Of a DNA stretch of 32,890 nucleotides, positions 1 through 6,373 are shown in pieces. Positions within the stretch are counted from its first letter, which is position 1. Every line of letters starts with the position of its first letter. Made by a program: the position numbers and the translations under genes. Source of the DNA: an uncultured Prevotellaceae bacterium (GTDB lineage: Bacteria > Bacteroidota > Bacteroidia > Bacteroidales > Bacteroidaceae); the NCBI GenBank assembly GCA_902776545.1, contig CACYQO010000026.1, positions 1 through 32,890 on the forward strand, given 5' to 3'. Below the pieces are notes generated by a model. That model searched no databases and was not told the origin of the DNA. It saw only the letters and a list, made by a program, of their open reading frames with translations.

Positions 1-115
1 CGAGGTGAGCTTCGACAGCGAGGCATGGTACACCCTCGACGGCAAGCGACTCAACGCCAAGCCCAACACAAAGGGCATCTATGTGAACAACGGTAAAAAA
101 GTAGTAATCAAATAA
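1..115 (+). CDS. C-terminal end of a secreted protein with sorting-type tail (partial)
   Basis: Only the last 37 codons are visible, in the frame beginning at base 2, ending with TAA at 113-115. The translation contains WYTLDGKRLNAKPNTKGIYV and ends NNGKKVVIK. This is the short C-terminal tail common on secreted Prevotella proteins, resembling type IX secretion sorting domains (Gly-rich turn, KGIY, terminal basic/hydrophobic VVIK). The same tail type ends the hydrolase at 8146-9690 and the multi-module protein at 10359-12536. The body of the protein, and so its function, lies outside the window. A 50-residue peptide gene follows after 18 bases, probably in the same transcript. Confidence 0.8.
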   Translation, partial: EVSFDSEAWYTLDGKRLNAKPNTKGIYVNNGKKVVIK

Positions 116-133
116 CAAAAGGAGGAAACAATT

Positions 134-286
134 ATGATTAAGAAAGCATATCAGAAGCCTACAACCAATGTGGTGAAACTTCAGCACAAGACACACATCC
201 TCGCCGGCAGCGGCCCCAAGACGCTGCAAGGCCCTAATACCTCAAGCACCGGCTTGGAGGAAAGCGACTACTACGACCTGGAGTAA
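134..286 (+). CDS. Small 50-residue peptide with leader/core-like layout
   Basis: The ORF starts at ATG 134 behind a strong AGGAGG (about 8 bases upstream, unusual here) and ends at TAA 284-286. The product begins MIKKAYQKPTTNVVKL, continues QHKTHILAGSGPKT and ends in an acidic, tyrosine-containing tail EESDYYDLE. The layout is Lys-rich start, a Y-x-x-P motif, a hydrophobic stretch ending LAGS, then a polar Gly/Ser/Thr/Asp-rich tail. I recall peptides of this general form in Prevotella next to secreted proteins, but I cannot name a characterised family. The small-residue LAGS step resembles leader cleavage sites, so a secreted or processed peptide is possible. There is no clear signal peptide and no maturation enzyme nearby. 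A terminator-like hairpin follows at 313-346. Confidence 0.7.
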   Translation: MIKKAYQKPTTNVVKLQHKTHILAGSGPKTLQGPNTSSTGLEESDYYDLE

Positions 287-312
287 TAAACATTCCTGCA
301 CCCAATATCATT

Positions 313-346
313 CGGGGACGGAGCACTTTCGTATGCTTCGTCCCCG
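313..346 (+). terminator. Hairpin terminator after the small peptide gene
   Basis: CGGGGACGGAGC (313-324) pairs with GCTTCGTCCCCG (335-346) with one mismatch around a 10-base loop. It lies 27 bases after the stop at 286, followed by a short T-containing run (ATTTCTT). This fits the end of the transcript carrying the first two genes. Confidence 0.65.
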
Positions 347-355
347 ATTTCTTGG

Positions 356-384
356 GACACAAAGGGGTCAGGAACCTATGTGTC
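356..384. repeat. REP-like short hairpin
   Basis: GACACA (356-361) and TGTGTC (379-384) flank AAAGGGGTCAGGAACC-type sequence. Motifs resembling GGGACAAAGGGGTCAGG with short terminal inverted repeats occur as dispersed elements in Bacteroidales. Only one copy is present here, so the assignment is tentative. Confidence 0.3.
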
Positions 385-484
385 GTATGAATGGTGTAGT
401 CTGGTGCCAGAACACCTAATCATAAGTTTCTCTGTTTTTTGTTTTATTAACTTCATGGATGATTAAAAGTTGGGGTGTTTTTTG

Positions 485-492
485 TACCTTTG
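485..492 (+). promoter_or_regulatory. Probable promoter -7 element (TACCTTTG)
   Basis: TACCTTTG matches the Bacteroidetes sigma-ABfr -7 consensus TAnnTTTG, 73 bases upstream of the ATG at 565. No good -33 TTTG is visible at the usual 19-21 base spacing. The same octamer occurs at 1992-1999 before the paralogous gene. Confidence 0.45.
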
Positions 493-564
493 TAGCCGCT
501 TTGCCCCAAAAGTAGAGGGTACGGATAACAGTTGTAAAGAATTATAAAAGACACAACAGTCAGG

Positions 565-1827
565 ATGGATAATCAAACTCCAACATATACGATACTCAAG
601 AATTTCGAGCGCAAGGTAGAGGCGCTCGACTGCTCGTCGTGCATGTTGGCGCTGACCATGATGAGCATGAGCCTCGCCGTCGATGCACGAAGGCTGACAA
701 AGTATTTCCTGATGATGCTGGACGGCTGGCGCAAGTGCCTGCCCCTGGGCGATGCCTGCGACGTGAACTTTACGACGTGGGGACATAATGTGTGGGAACT
801 GATGCAGAAGGTACGTCAGGTGTACAGCCAGAACAAAGTGCAGCTAAACGTGTATGAGTATAATTCGGCCAGCTATCTGGAGTTCAAGAATCGTCTGGAG
901 GCTGCTGAAGGAAATGACGAGTCGATGAAGGCTCTGATGATGATTTCAGGCAGTGAGGCGGGTACCATCCTGATGTGTGCGATGCGTGAACTGAACGAGG
1001 AGCTGATGGAGATATCTGAGTTTCTGAATTCGCCAACGGAGGAGCAGATTGCCAGTTCGTTCGACCAATGGATGGCCTGCTATGAGGAGCAGTACCACAA
1101 GGCCTGCCTGAAGCGTTACAACAAGTGGAAACTTAAGTTTACGCCTCGCACGCTGAAGAAGAACGTGAAGGAACGCATGAAGATCGAGGTGGAGGAGTTC
1201 AGGCGGATGTTCCAGAGCGACAATGAGTTCGAGCTGGTGTACGATACTGAGCAGATGGAGGTCGATATCGAAGGCGTATCGCGTTTCCTGTTTACCAATC
1301 CGGAGCGGTTTGGTGTGTCGCATATCGACAAACGTCAGGCGTTCAGCAAGGAACTGCTCAAACTGTTCAACTTCATCGACGTCTGGCGCATGATGCAGTC
1401 CGACATGCAGACTAAAAGGAAACAGGGCGAGAAGGCTGCGGCTCCTGTGGTCGACGAGTTGGATCAGAAGGTGAAGGTTCTACTGGATAAGATTCGCCAT
1501 CTGACGGCTGATAATTGGAAACAGCATCTGCCCAAGTTGTGGAAAAGTATCTTCACGACATTCCGCACCGAGATAAGTAAGGCTGGCTCGCATGAGAAAT
1601 TCCAGGAGTTCAGCAAGAAGACGCTATACTGCATCATCGGCCACCTGAAGCAGAAGGGTGCCTATAAGCAGATCTCCAATCTGGAGCTGACGATGACGCT
1701 GGAGGGTATGAACAACGGCATGCGCAAGTATCTGAACAGCGGTCTTGTGGAATTGGAGCAGTCGCTCAGAGAGCGCATAGAGTCGTTCGTGGATCAGGAG
1801 ATGCAGCGATTGGTAGCTGTGGAGTGA
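565..1827 (+). CDS. Unrecognised 420-residue protein, shares C-terminal domain with the 157-residue neighbour
   Basis: I do not recognise this family. The protein is mostly helical-looking and charged, with no signal peptide or membrane segment. The N-terminus has a Cys pair (CSSC, about residues 23-26) followed by a Met-rich helix. About residues 100-300 are Glu/Lys/Arg-rich. Residues about 323-412 align by eye with residues 64-150 of the product at 2102-2575. Shared positions include LW near the start of the block, F..K, IIG.L..K..Y, S, LE..M, RKYL..GL and a final Leu/Ile helix. The start at 565 is the first ATG behind an AT-rich leader, and no strong Shine-Dalgarno is seen. Position upstream of rha and lysozyme genes suggests a mobile-element or phage-derived role, which is inference. 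Confidence 0.75.
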   Translation: MDNQTPTYTILKNFERKVEALDCSSCMLALTMMSMSLAVDARRLTKYFLMMLDGWRKCLPLGDACDVNFTTWGHNVWELMQKVRQVYSQNKVQLNVYEYNSASYLEFKNRLEAAEGNDESMKALMMISGSEAGTILMCAMRELNEELMEISEFLNSPTEEQIASSFDQWMACYEEQYHKACLKRYNKWKLKFTPRTLKKNVKERMKIEVEEFRRMFQSDNEFELVYDTEQMEVDIEGVSRFLFTNPERFGVSHIDKRQAFSKELLKLFNFIDVWRMMQSDMQTKRKQGEKAAAPVVDELDQKVKVLLDKIRHLTADNWKQHLPKLWKSIFTTFRTEISKAGSHEKFQEFSKKTLYCIIGHLKQKGAYKQISNLELTMTLEGMNNGMRKYLNSGLVELEQSLRERIESFVDQEMQRLVAVE

Positions 1828-1843
1828 CAGTCGGACAGGCTGC

Positions 1844-1887
1844 TGATAGTTGGCTGATAATTGACTGATAGTTGTGTGATAGTTGGG
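1844..1887. repeat. Iteron-like array, four 11-mers TGATAGTTGNN
   Basis: Four contiguous 11-base units begin at 1844, 1855, 1866 and 1877, reading TGATAGTTG (TGATAATTG in the second) plus two variable bases. Two more TGATAGT cores follow before 1975. The array is bracketed by GTGACAGT (1824-1831, overlapping the upstream stop) and ACTGTCAC (1896-1903), the latter followed by a run of seven T. It could be a protein-binding array, or the loop of a terminator-like structure. Confidence 0.6.
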
Positions 1888-1991
1888 CGTTGCTAACTGT
1901 CACATTCTTTTTTTGTGCCTTTATCTACAGGGTGATTGCAAATTGATAGTATCACCTGAGCTGATAGTTTCCGCTCATCATTTTTATGTTC

Positions 1992-1999
1992 TACCTTTG
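1992..1999 (+). promoter_or_regulatory. Probable promoter -7 element (TACCTTTG)
   Basis: TACCTTTG fits TAnnTTTG. A TTTC sits 20 bases upstream where TTTG would be the consensus -33 element. The element lies about 100 bases before the ATG at 2102, giving a long leader that includes 2000-2101. Confidence 0.5.
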
Positions 2000-2101
2000 T
2001 CAACGCGAATAAGAATCATTATTGTTAAACCCGAGTGGAGTGAGAATCTCATGAGGTAAGCCCGGCCGGCGTTCACTGCTCTTCTCACAACACGAAGGTG
2101 T

Positions 2102-2575
2102 ATGAAGCAATTCAGACAAGTCCGCCCTGAGGACTTCGACGTGGAGCTGTTGATGGCGGCTGCGCGAGAGGGGAGACTGTATGTTGAAGAGAAGAAACGT
2201 GAGGTCAGCAGGGAAGAAATAATAGTAGAGGTACGTGCGTACGTACGACGTATTAAGGCGTTTGTCACGAAGCCGTACATGTCGAAGGTCGACGACCTTT
2301 GGGAGCAGATTCTGACAAGCGAGGATTTTGTGACGTTTTTGACTCCTGGCTGCAAGGCCAAGAAGTGCAAAGTGTTCGACAAGTACGGCGTAATGCGCAT
2401 CATTGGCATACTGCGTGAGAAGGATGTTTACGAGCGGTATAGTGACCGCAAGTTTGATGCTTTGCTGGAGCCAGAGATGAAAGACAGTCCATACAGGAAA
2501 TACTTGGGAATGGGTCTTGAACAGCGTGCTTTGCTGATAAAACTGAGGCAAATCGTTGCAAAATTCCAACTTTAA
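2102..2575 (+). CDS. Unrecognised 157-residue protein, paralogous to the C-terminal third of the 420-residue protein
   Basis: The product starts MKQFRQVRPEDFDVELLMAA and has no signal peptide or membrane segment. Residues 64-150 (DDLWEQIL ... IIGILREKDVYERYS ... RKYLGMGLEQ) match residues about 323-412 of the protein at 565-1827, so the two genes share a domain with different N-termini. The N-terminal part here is short, Glu/Arg-rich and probably helical. It has its own upstream promoter-like sequence and a separate iteron-like array, so the two genes may be expressed separately. Role unknown; the company of rha, lysozyme and a VirE-N ATPase suggests a prophage-derived or satellite-element gene. 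Confidence 0.75.
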   Translation: MKQFRQVRPEDFDVELLMAAAREGRLYVEEKKREVSREEIIVEVRAYVRRIKAFVTKPYMSKVDDLWEQILTSEDFVTFLTPGCKAKKCKVFDKYGVMRIIGILREKDVYERYSDRKFDALLEPEMKDSPYRKYLGMGLEQRALLIKLRQIVAKFQL

Positions 2576-2619
2576 CTTTTGGGTAAAATGATTCCTTTTT
2601 ACCAGCCTGGAAATCGCCG

Positions 2620-2627
2620 TAATTTTG
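2620..2627 (+). promoter_or_regulatory. Possible promoter -7 element (TAATTTTG) before rha
   Basis: TAATTTTG matches TAnnTTTG, about 140 bases before the rha ATG at 2767. No convincing -33 TTTG is seen. The leader that follows contains the hairpin at 2726-2749. Confidence 0.4.
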
Positions 2628-2725
2628 CATCGTCAATCAGTTCGAAAGGAGGTTGACAGCGTTGTTTGACTTATTGGTACAAACGGTAGGAGTAACTATT
2701 TCCCAATACATAATAAACAAACGAT

Positions 2726-2749
2726 ATGTCGCCTTAAGGAGGGCGACGT
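2726..2749 (+). promoter_or_regulatory. Leader hairpin with a Shine-Dalgarno-like loop
   Basis: ATGTCGCC and GGCGACGT form an 8-base-pair stem (one G-U pair) around the loop TTAAGGAG. The loop carries AAGGAG, and the hairpin lies 17 bases before the rha ATG. It may influence initiation, though a perfect Shine-Dalgarno is not typical for genes here. The structure is seen; the role is inferred. Confidence 0.35.
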
Positions 2750-2766
2750 TAAATAAACATAGCTAT

Positions 2767-3525
2767 ATGAAACAAGCAACAATTATCAAGATGGTGCAGG
2801 TGGCTGACAACGATCAGCCACAGTGCATGACCTCGCTGGAGATTGCCGAGCTGACCGGCAAGCAGCATTTCCATGTGATGGAAGCCATTCGAAAGATGGA
2901 GCCAGCGTGGGAGAAAACATGTAAATCGAAATTTCGATTGACATCGAGAATCATCGACCAGCCGAACGGTGGAACGCGAGAGGTGCCCTGTTACCTACTC
3001 ACCAAAACCGAGTGTCTGTATATCGCCACGAAGTTCAACGACGAGGCGAGAGCCAGACTGGTGCTGAGGTGGGAGGAGTTGGAGCGCGAGAGAATTTTTT
3101 TAGGCACGGATTACACGGCTTCTATCGAAGACGCGGCAGTTTGTGCGAAAGAAATAAGCAGTGTCTCTCAAAGAGAGCCGTGTAATCCGTGCCAAAAAAT
3201 CCTTGCTGCGGCGGACGCGATCATCGGTGAAGGGCTGAGGATGGTGAACGCCGAGGCGGAAGACACACTGACGGCAACGCAGGTGGCGAAAACGTTCAAC
3301 ATGACGGTCAACGACTTCAATGCCGTGGTGCGCGACATGGGCATCCAGTACAGAAGGTTCGGACGGTGGAACATCAGCGACGACCTGGCCGACCGTGGAC
3401 TGGTGAGCCTCCGCACGCACGTCTCGTATTCACTGAAGGGCGAAAAGAAAGTCCGCACGTACATGACGTGGACCATGGCGGGGCTGCACTACCTGAACTC
3501 GAAGCTGGGCTACCCGAATTTTTAG
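2767..3525 (+). CDS. Phage antirepressor: Rha N-terminal domain plus KilAC/ANT C-terminal domain
   Basis: The 252-residue product starts MKQATIIKMVQVADNDQPQC. Residues about 18-105 match the phage regulatory protein Rha family: MTSLEIAELTGKQHFHVMEA, then CYLLTKTECLYIATKFNDEA and an Arg/Glu-rich helix. Residues about 165-252 match the KilAC/ANT antirepressor C-terminal domain: LTATQVAKTFNMTVNDFNAV, GIQYRRFGRW, and a final WTMAGLHYL. Such proteins modulate repressors or phage gene expression. I chose ATG 2767 because the extension back to TTG 2653 has no family-like sequence and its GGAGG abuts the TTG. The linker between the domains is encoded by an inserted palindromic repeat (3095-3200). The lysozyme gene follows after 25 bases. 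Confidence 0.85.
   Translation: MKQATIIKMVQVADNDQPQCMTSLEIAELTGKQHFHVMEAIRKMEPAWEKTCKSKFRLTSRIIDQPNGGTREVPCYLLTKTECLYIATKFNDEARARLVLRWEELERERIFLGTDYTASIEDAAVCAKEISSVSQREPCNPCQKILAAADAIIGEGLRMVNAEAEDTLTATQVAKTFNMTVNDFNAVVRDMGIQYRRFGRWNISDDLADRGLVSLRTHVSYSLKGEKKVRTYMTWTMAGLHYLNSKLGYPNF
3095..3200. repeat. Palindromic REP-like element lying in frame inside rha
   Basis: GGCACGGATTACACGGCT (3103-3120) and its exact reverse complement (3176-3193) flank a 55-base interior. Outside them are T-rich (3095-3101) and A-rich (3194-3199) edges. GGCACGGATTACACGG-type sequences are familiar as dispersed repeats between genes in Bacteroidales. Here the element is read through without a stop and encodes the linker from about residue 110 to 145 between the Rha and KilAC domains. 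Confidence 0.75.
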
Positions 3526-3550
3526 ACAGAAAAAGAAGAAAGGAAAAAGT

Positions 3551-4030
3551 ATGAAGAGAATTAGTGACATTGGCTTGAAGAAGCTGAAGGAGTTTGAGGG
3601 GCTGAGGAAGGAGGCGTACTACGATGCTGCCGGGGTACCGACGATCGGGTATGGTCATACGAAGGGCGTCAGGATGGGTGACGTAATCAGCGAGTATTGG
3701 GCTGAGATGTTCCTGAAGGCAGACCTGTATGACGTGGAGAAGCAGGTGGACTCGCTGGGCTTGAATTTGAATCAGCCGCAGTTTGACGCACTTGTGAGCT
3801 TTGCGTTCAACCTCGGGTTTTATAAGCTGAAGACCTCGACATTGCTGAAGACAATCCTGGAGGGTGGCTCCGTGAGAGCCATCAAGAAGGAGTTCAAACG
3901 CTGGGTGTATGCAGGGGGCAAGGTGCAGCCGGGGTTGGTCAAGAGGCGAGAGTGGGAAGCCAAGCGTTTCTTTGAGCCCGACGAGATGGAGCCGATGAAA
4001 GTTCGCGACTGGAGCGACTTCCATAAATAA
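3551..4030 (+). CDS. Phage-type lysozyme, GH24 (endolysin)
   Basis: The 159-residue protein belongs to the T4/P22-type lysozyme family, which cleaves the beta-1,4 bond between N-acetylmuramic acid and N-acetylglucosamine in peptidoglycan. The catalytic triad spacing is intact: Glu16 in KEFEG, Asp25 in YYDAAG, Thr31 in VPTIGYGHT, i.e. E-(8)-D-(5)-T. The family motifs NQPQFDALVSFAFNLG and RREWEAKRF are also present. Length is normal for GH24. There is no signal peptide or N-terminal membrane anchor, so release would need a holin or other export, and none is seen here. An A/G-rich AAAGGAAAAAG precedes the ATG. It ends one base before the next gene, so the two are almost certainly co-transcribed. 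Confidence 0.93.
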   Translation: MKRISDIGLKKLKEFEGLRKEAYYDAAGVPTIGYGHTKGVRMGDVISEYWAEMFLKADLYDVEKQVDSLGLNLNQPQFDALVSFAFNLGFYKLKTSTLLKTILEGGSVRAIKKEFKRWVYAGGKVQPGLVKRREWEAKRFFEPDEMEPMKVRDWSDFHK

Positions 4031-4031
4031 T

Positions 4032-6338
4032 ATGAGCGTACATGTGATTTATTATAAGGATGGGGCGAAGATGATGCGCCCTGTCCTTAACCGAGAGGAG
4101 TATCTGAGGCTGAGGAACGGCGGGCAGCAGAAGTCAAACCTGAGCCGCATCAGGCAGGGTGAGGTGAAGCTGAAGGGCGACCTCGTGCAGATGAACTACT
4201 CGTGCCTGCCGAATGAGGACGGGACACTGAAGGGTTCGAAGACGGCCTCGATGTCGGTATGCATGGATATCGACTTCAAGGCACCGGAGGGAATGTCGGA
4301 GGAGGAGAAGAAGGCTTGGCTTAAGGAGCAGATGGCACGGGTGCCGGAGCTGGTGATGAGCAGGAAGGACGAGCTGGTGCCGCTGATGCTGGAGCGGTCG
4401 GCCACGAAGGGGTATCATCTGGCATTCCGTCGGCGTCCGGATCTGGATCAGGTGGGTAATCTCAAGTGGGCCAGTGATTTGCTTGGAATCAAGTATGATG
4501 AACAGGCGAAGGACATCACGAGGGTGTACTTCACAACGACGGGGGATGCTGAAGAGCTGCTGTATCTGGATGATGAGATATTTGATGTTTCAGTGTTTCA
4601 GTGTTTCAGTTCGGGAGAGCGATTGTTCAGACCACCCCTGGCCCCTCCTAACTTAGGAGGGGAACAAAAAGTCCTTGAGTCCTGTAGTCCTTGCAAAAAA
4701 GAGTACAACGGGATGGCGTATGCGGAGATCATCGAGAAGTACTGGGAGCTGTATAATGGCGGGAAGAAGCCGGTGGAGGGAGATAGGAATGCGCTGACAT
4801 TTGAGTTGGCGATGACTATCAGGAGTATCTGCGGTTACTCGCTGGAGCAGTTGCTGAGCGTGATTCCGAACTACTGGAATCGGGATGATGACACACCCGC
4901 ACAGCGCAAGGCTAACGAGGCTGAATGGCGGCAGACCATCGAGAACGCCCTGAAGGAACCGCGCAAGGGCATGCCTCTGCGACTGAAACAGGTGCTGCAG
5001 GCGCTGAAAGCGCAGTCGGGCGTGAAGGCCTGCGGCGGTACGATGACCACTCCGCCTCCGATGCCGAAGCGGCTGCCTCCGCTGATCAGGCTGCTGACGA
5101 AGAACGTGCCTTGGTTCTACAAGCCCGCTGTGGCCAGTGCGGTGTTCCCTGGCTTGGGTGTCCATCTGCATGGCGTGAAGTTCAGGTATTGGGACAACGT
5201 GGATCACGAGGCAACGTTTATGAATGTGCTCATCGGCAGGCAGAGTATCGGTAAGGGTACGATCAAGAAGCCCATCGAGTATATCATGGAGGACATCCGC
5301 CAGCGCGACCAGCCCAACCGTGAGCGTGAGGCCGAGTGGAAGCAGAAGAACCCGGGCGCCAGGCAGAAGAAAGACCCTCGACCGAAGGACATCTGTATCC
5401 AGATGCTCATCGACAACCTGACCGACGCTGTCTTCAACCAGCGCATTGTCGATGCCAACAACAACGGCCAGCGCTTCATCTACACCATCGTAGACGAGAT
5501 AGAAGGCTTGAAGAAGGTGACGTCGAAGGGTACGGTGGATGAGGTTGGCCTGTTAATCAGGAAAGCCTTTGACAACTCTGTTGCCGGTCAGGAACGCGTA
5601 GGAGCCGATTCGGTATCGGGTATCGCACCGTTAAGGTGGAACTTCAACGCCTCAACGACGCCGCCCAATGCCAGGAAGTTCTTTGTCAAGATGGTAAACG
5701 ACGGAACGGTGAGCCGACTGGATATCTCGTCGATTATCAGGAATGATGACGATGATGATGCGGAGCCGATTCTGGGTATCTACGACCATACGTTCGCCCA
5801 GGAGCTGAAGCCTTACATCGACCGTCTGGAGGCAGCCAACGGGCTCATCGAATGTCAGCAGGCGAAGAAGCTCTCACTCGACATGAAGCAGGAGAACAAG
5901 GATGCCGCAAAGCTCTACGAGAGTGAGGCTTACAGGGTTTTCTCCTATCGTGCCAACGTGATTGCCTGGCTGAAGGGGATGGTGCTCTATGTGGCGCACG
6001 GCTACAAGTGGTCTCGTGAGATCGCAGATTTCGTCCGCTGGAGTCAGCAGTATAATCTCTGGTGCAAAATGCTCTATTTCGGCCAGCAATTAGAAAAAGA
6101 GCTGCGTGATGAGGTGGAGATCCAGCGGCAGTCGGGGCCACAGAATCTCTTGGAGTTGTTACAGGATGAATTCTCGAAGGATCAGTATCGCCAGATGCGG
6201 CAGAGTCAGGGGAAGACGGGCGACGGCGAGAATACGCTGCGTACCTGGATGAACCGGGGATACATCGTCTATGACGAGGTGAGCGGCCATTACTGCAAGA
6301 CAGAGGCGTATAAAAGGAAATATGGGAATAAACTATAA
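4032..6338 (+). CDS. VirE-N / primase-associated P-loop ATPase (DUF3987-like)
   Basis: The 768-residue protein has an N-terminal BT4734/VirE-N-like domain (about 1-184) with the landmark TRVYFTTTGDAEELLYLDDE. A middle helical domain follows (about 225-330; YAEIIEKYWELYNGGKK, NALTFELAMTIRSICGYS). The C-terminal half is ATPase-like: Walker A G402-T410 (GRQSIGKGT) and Walker B ending Asp488-Glu489 (IYTIVDE). Proteins of this type occur in Bacteroidales mobile elements and are thought to act as primase/helicase-like replication proteins; no activity can be proven here. Residues about 185-221 (including PPLAPPNLGG) are encoded by a composite repeat at 4586-4693, so that linker is not ancestral family sequence. 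It is followed by a terminator hairpin at 6343-6368. Confidence 0.8.
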   Translation: MSVHVIYYKDGAKMMRPVLNREEYLRLRNGGQQKSNLSRIRQGEVKLKGDLVQMNYSCLPNEDGTLKGSKTASMSVCMDIDFKAPEGMSEEEKKAWLKEQMARVPELVMSRKDELVPLMLERSATKGYHLAFRRRPDLDQVGNLKWASDLLGIKYDEQAKDITRVYFTTTGDAEELLYLDDEIFDVSVFQCFSSGERLFRPPLAPPNLGGEQKVLESCSPCKKEYNGMAYAEIIEKYWELYNGGKKPVEGDRNALTFELAMTIRSICGYSLEQLLSVIPNYWNRDDDTPAQRKANEAEWRQTIENALKEPRKGMPLRLKQVLQALKAQSGVKACGGTMTTPPPMPKRLPPLIRLLTKNVPWFYKPAVASAVFPGLGVHLHGVKFRYWDNVDHEATFMNVLIGRQSIGKGTIKKPIEYIMEDIRQRDQPNREREAEWKQKNPGARQKKDPRPKDICIQMLIDNLTDAVFNQRIVDANNNGQRFIYTIVDEIEGLKKVTSKGTVDEVGLLIRKAFDNSVAGQERVGADSVSGIAPLRWNFNASTTPPNARKFFVKMVNDGTVSRLDISSIIRNDDDDDAEPILGIYDHTFAQELKPYIDRLEAANGLIECQQAKKLSLDMKQENKDAAKLYESEAYRVFSYRANVIAWLKGMVLYVAHGYKWSREIADFVRWSQQYNLWCKMLYFGQQLEKELRDEVEIQRQSGPQNLLELLQDEFSKDQYRQMRQSQGKTGDGENTLRTWMNRGYIVYDEVSGHYCKTEAYKRKYGNKL
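4586..4693. repeat. Composite repeat insertion in frame within the VirE-N ATPase gene
   Basis: Three repeat types lie back to back. TGTTTCAG is repeated three times in tandem (4586-4609). A palindrome-containing element runs TTGTTCAGACCACCCCTGGC ... CCTCCTAACTTAGGAGGGG (4623-4662). A tandem AGTCCTTG/AGTCCTGT/AGTCCTTG follows (4670-4693). The stretch of about 108 bases has no stop in the gene frame. The middle element recurs at 10312-10348. Confidence 0.8.
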
Positions 6339-6342
6339 AATG

Positions 6343-6368
6343 AATCCCCGCTACAAAAGGCGGGGATT
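6343..6368. terminator. Bidirectional terminator between convergent operons
   Basis: AATCCCCGC (6343-6351) pairs perfectly with GCGGGGATT (6360-6368) around an 8-base loop. T follows on the + side (TATTG) and A/T-rich sequence on the - side. It lies four bases after the + strand stop at 6338 and five bases beyond the end of the - strand gene at 6374, so it can serve both. Confidence 0.85.
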
Positions 6369-6373
6369 TATTG

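Noticed and set aside
463-786. Minus strand ORF covering the start of the 420-residue gene
   Set aside because: Overlaps the better-supported + strand gene and its promoter; composition is that of a shadow frame.
2653-2766. N-terminal extension of the rha gene to TTG 2653
   Set aside because: The added 38 residues do not resemble the Rha family, and the GGAGG directly abuts the TTG, giving no proper spacing.
565-6338. Intact prophage
   Set aside because: No integrase, terminase, portal, capsid or tail genes, and no flanking att-like repeats were found within the window.
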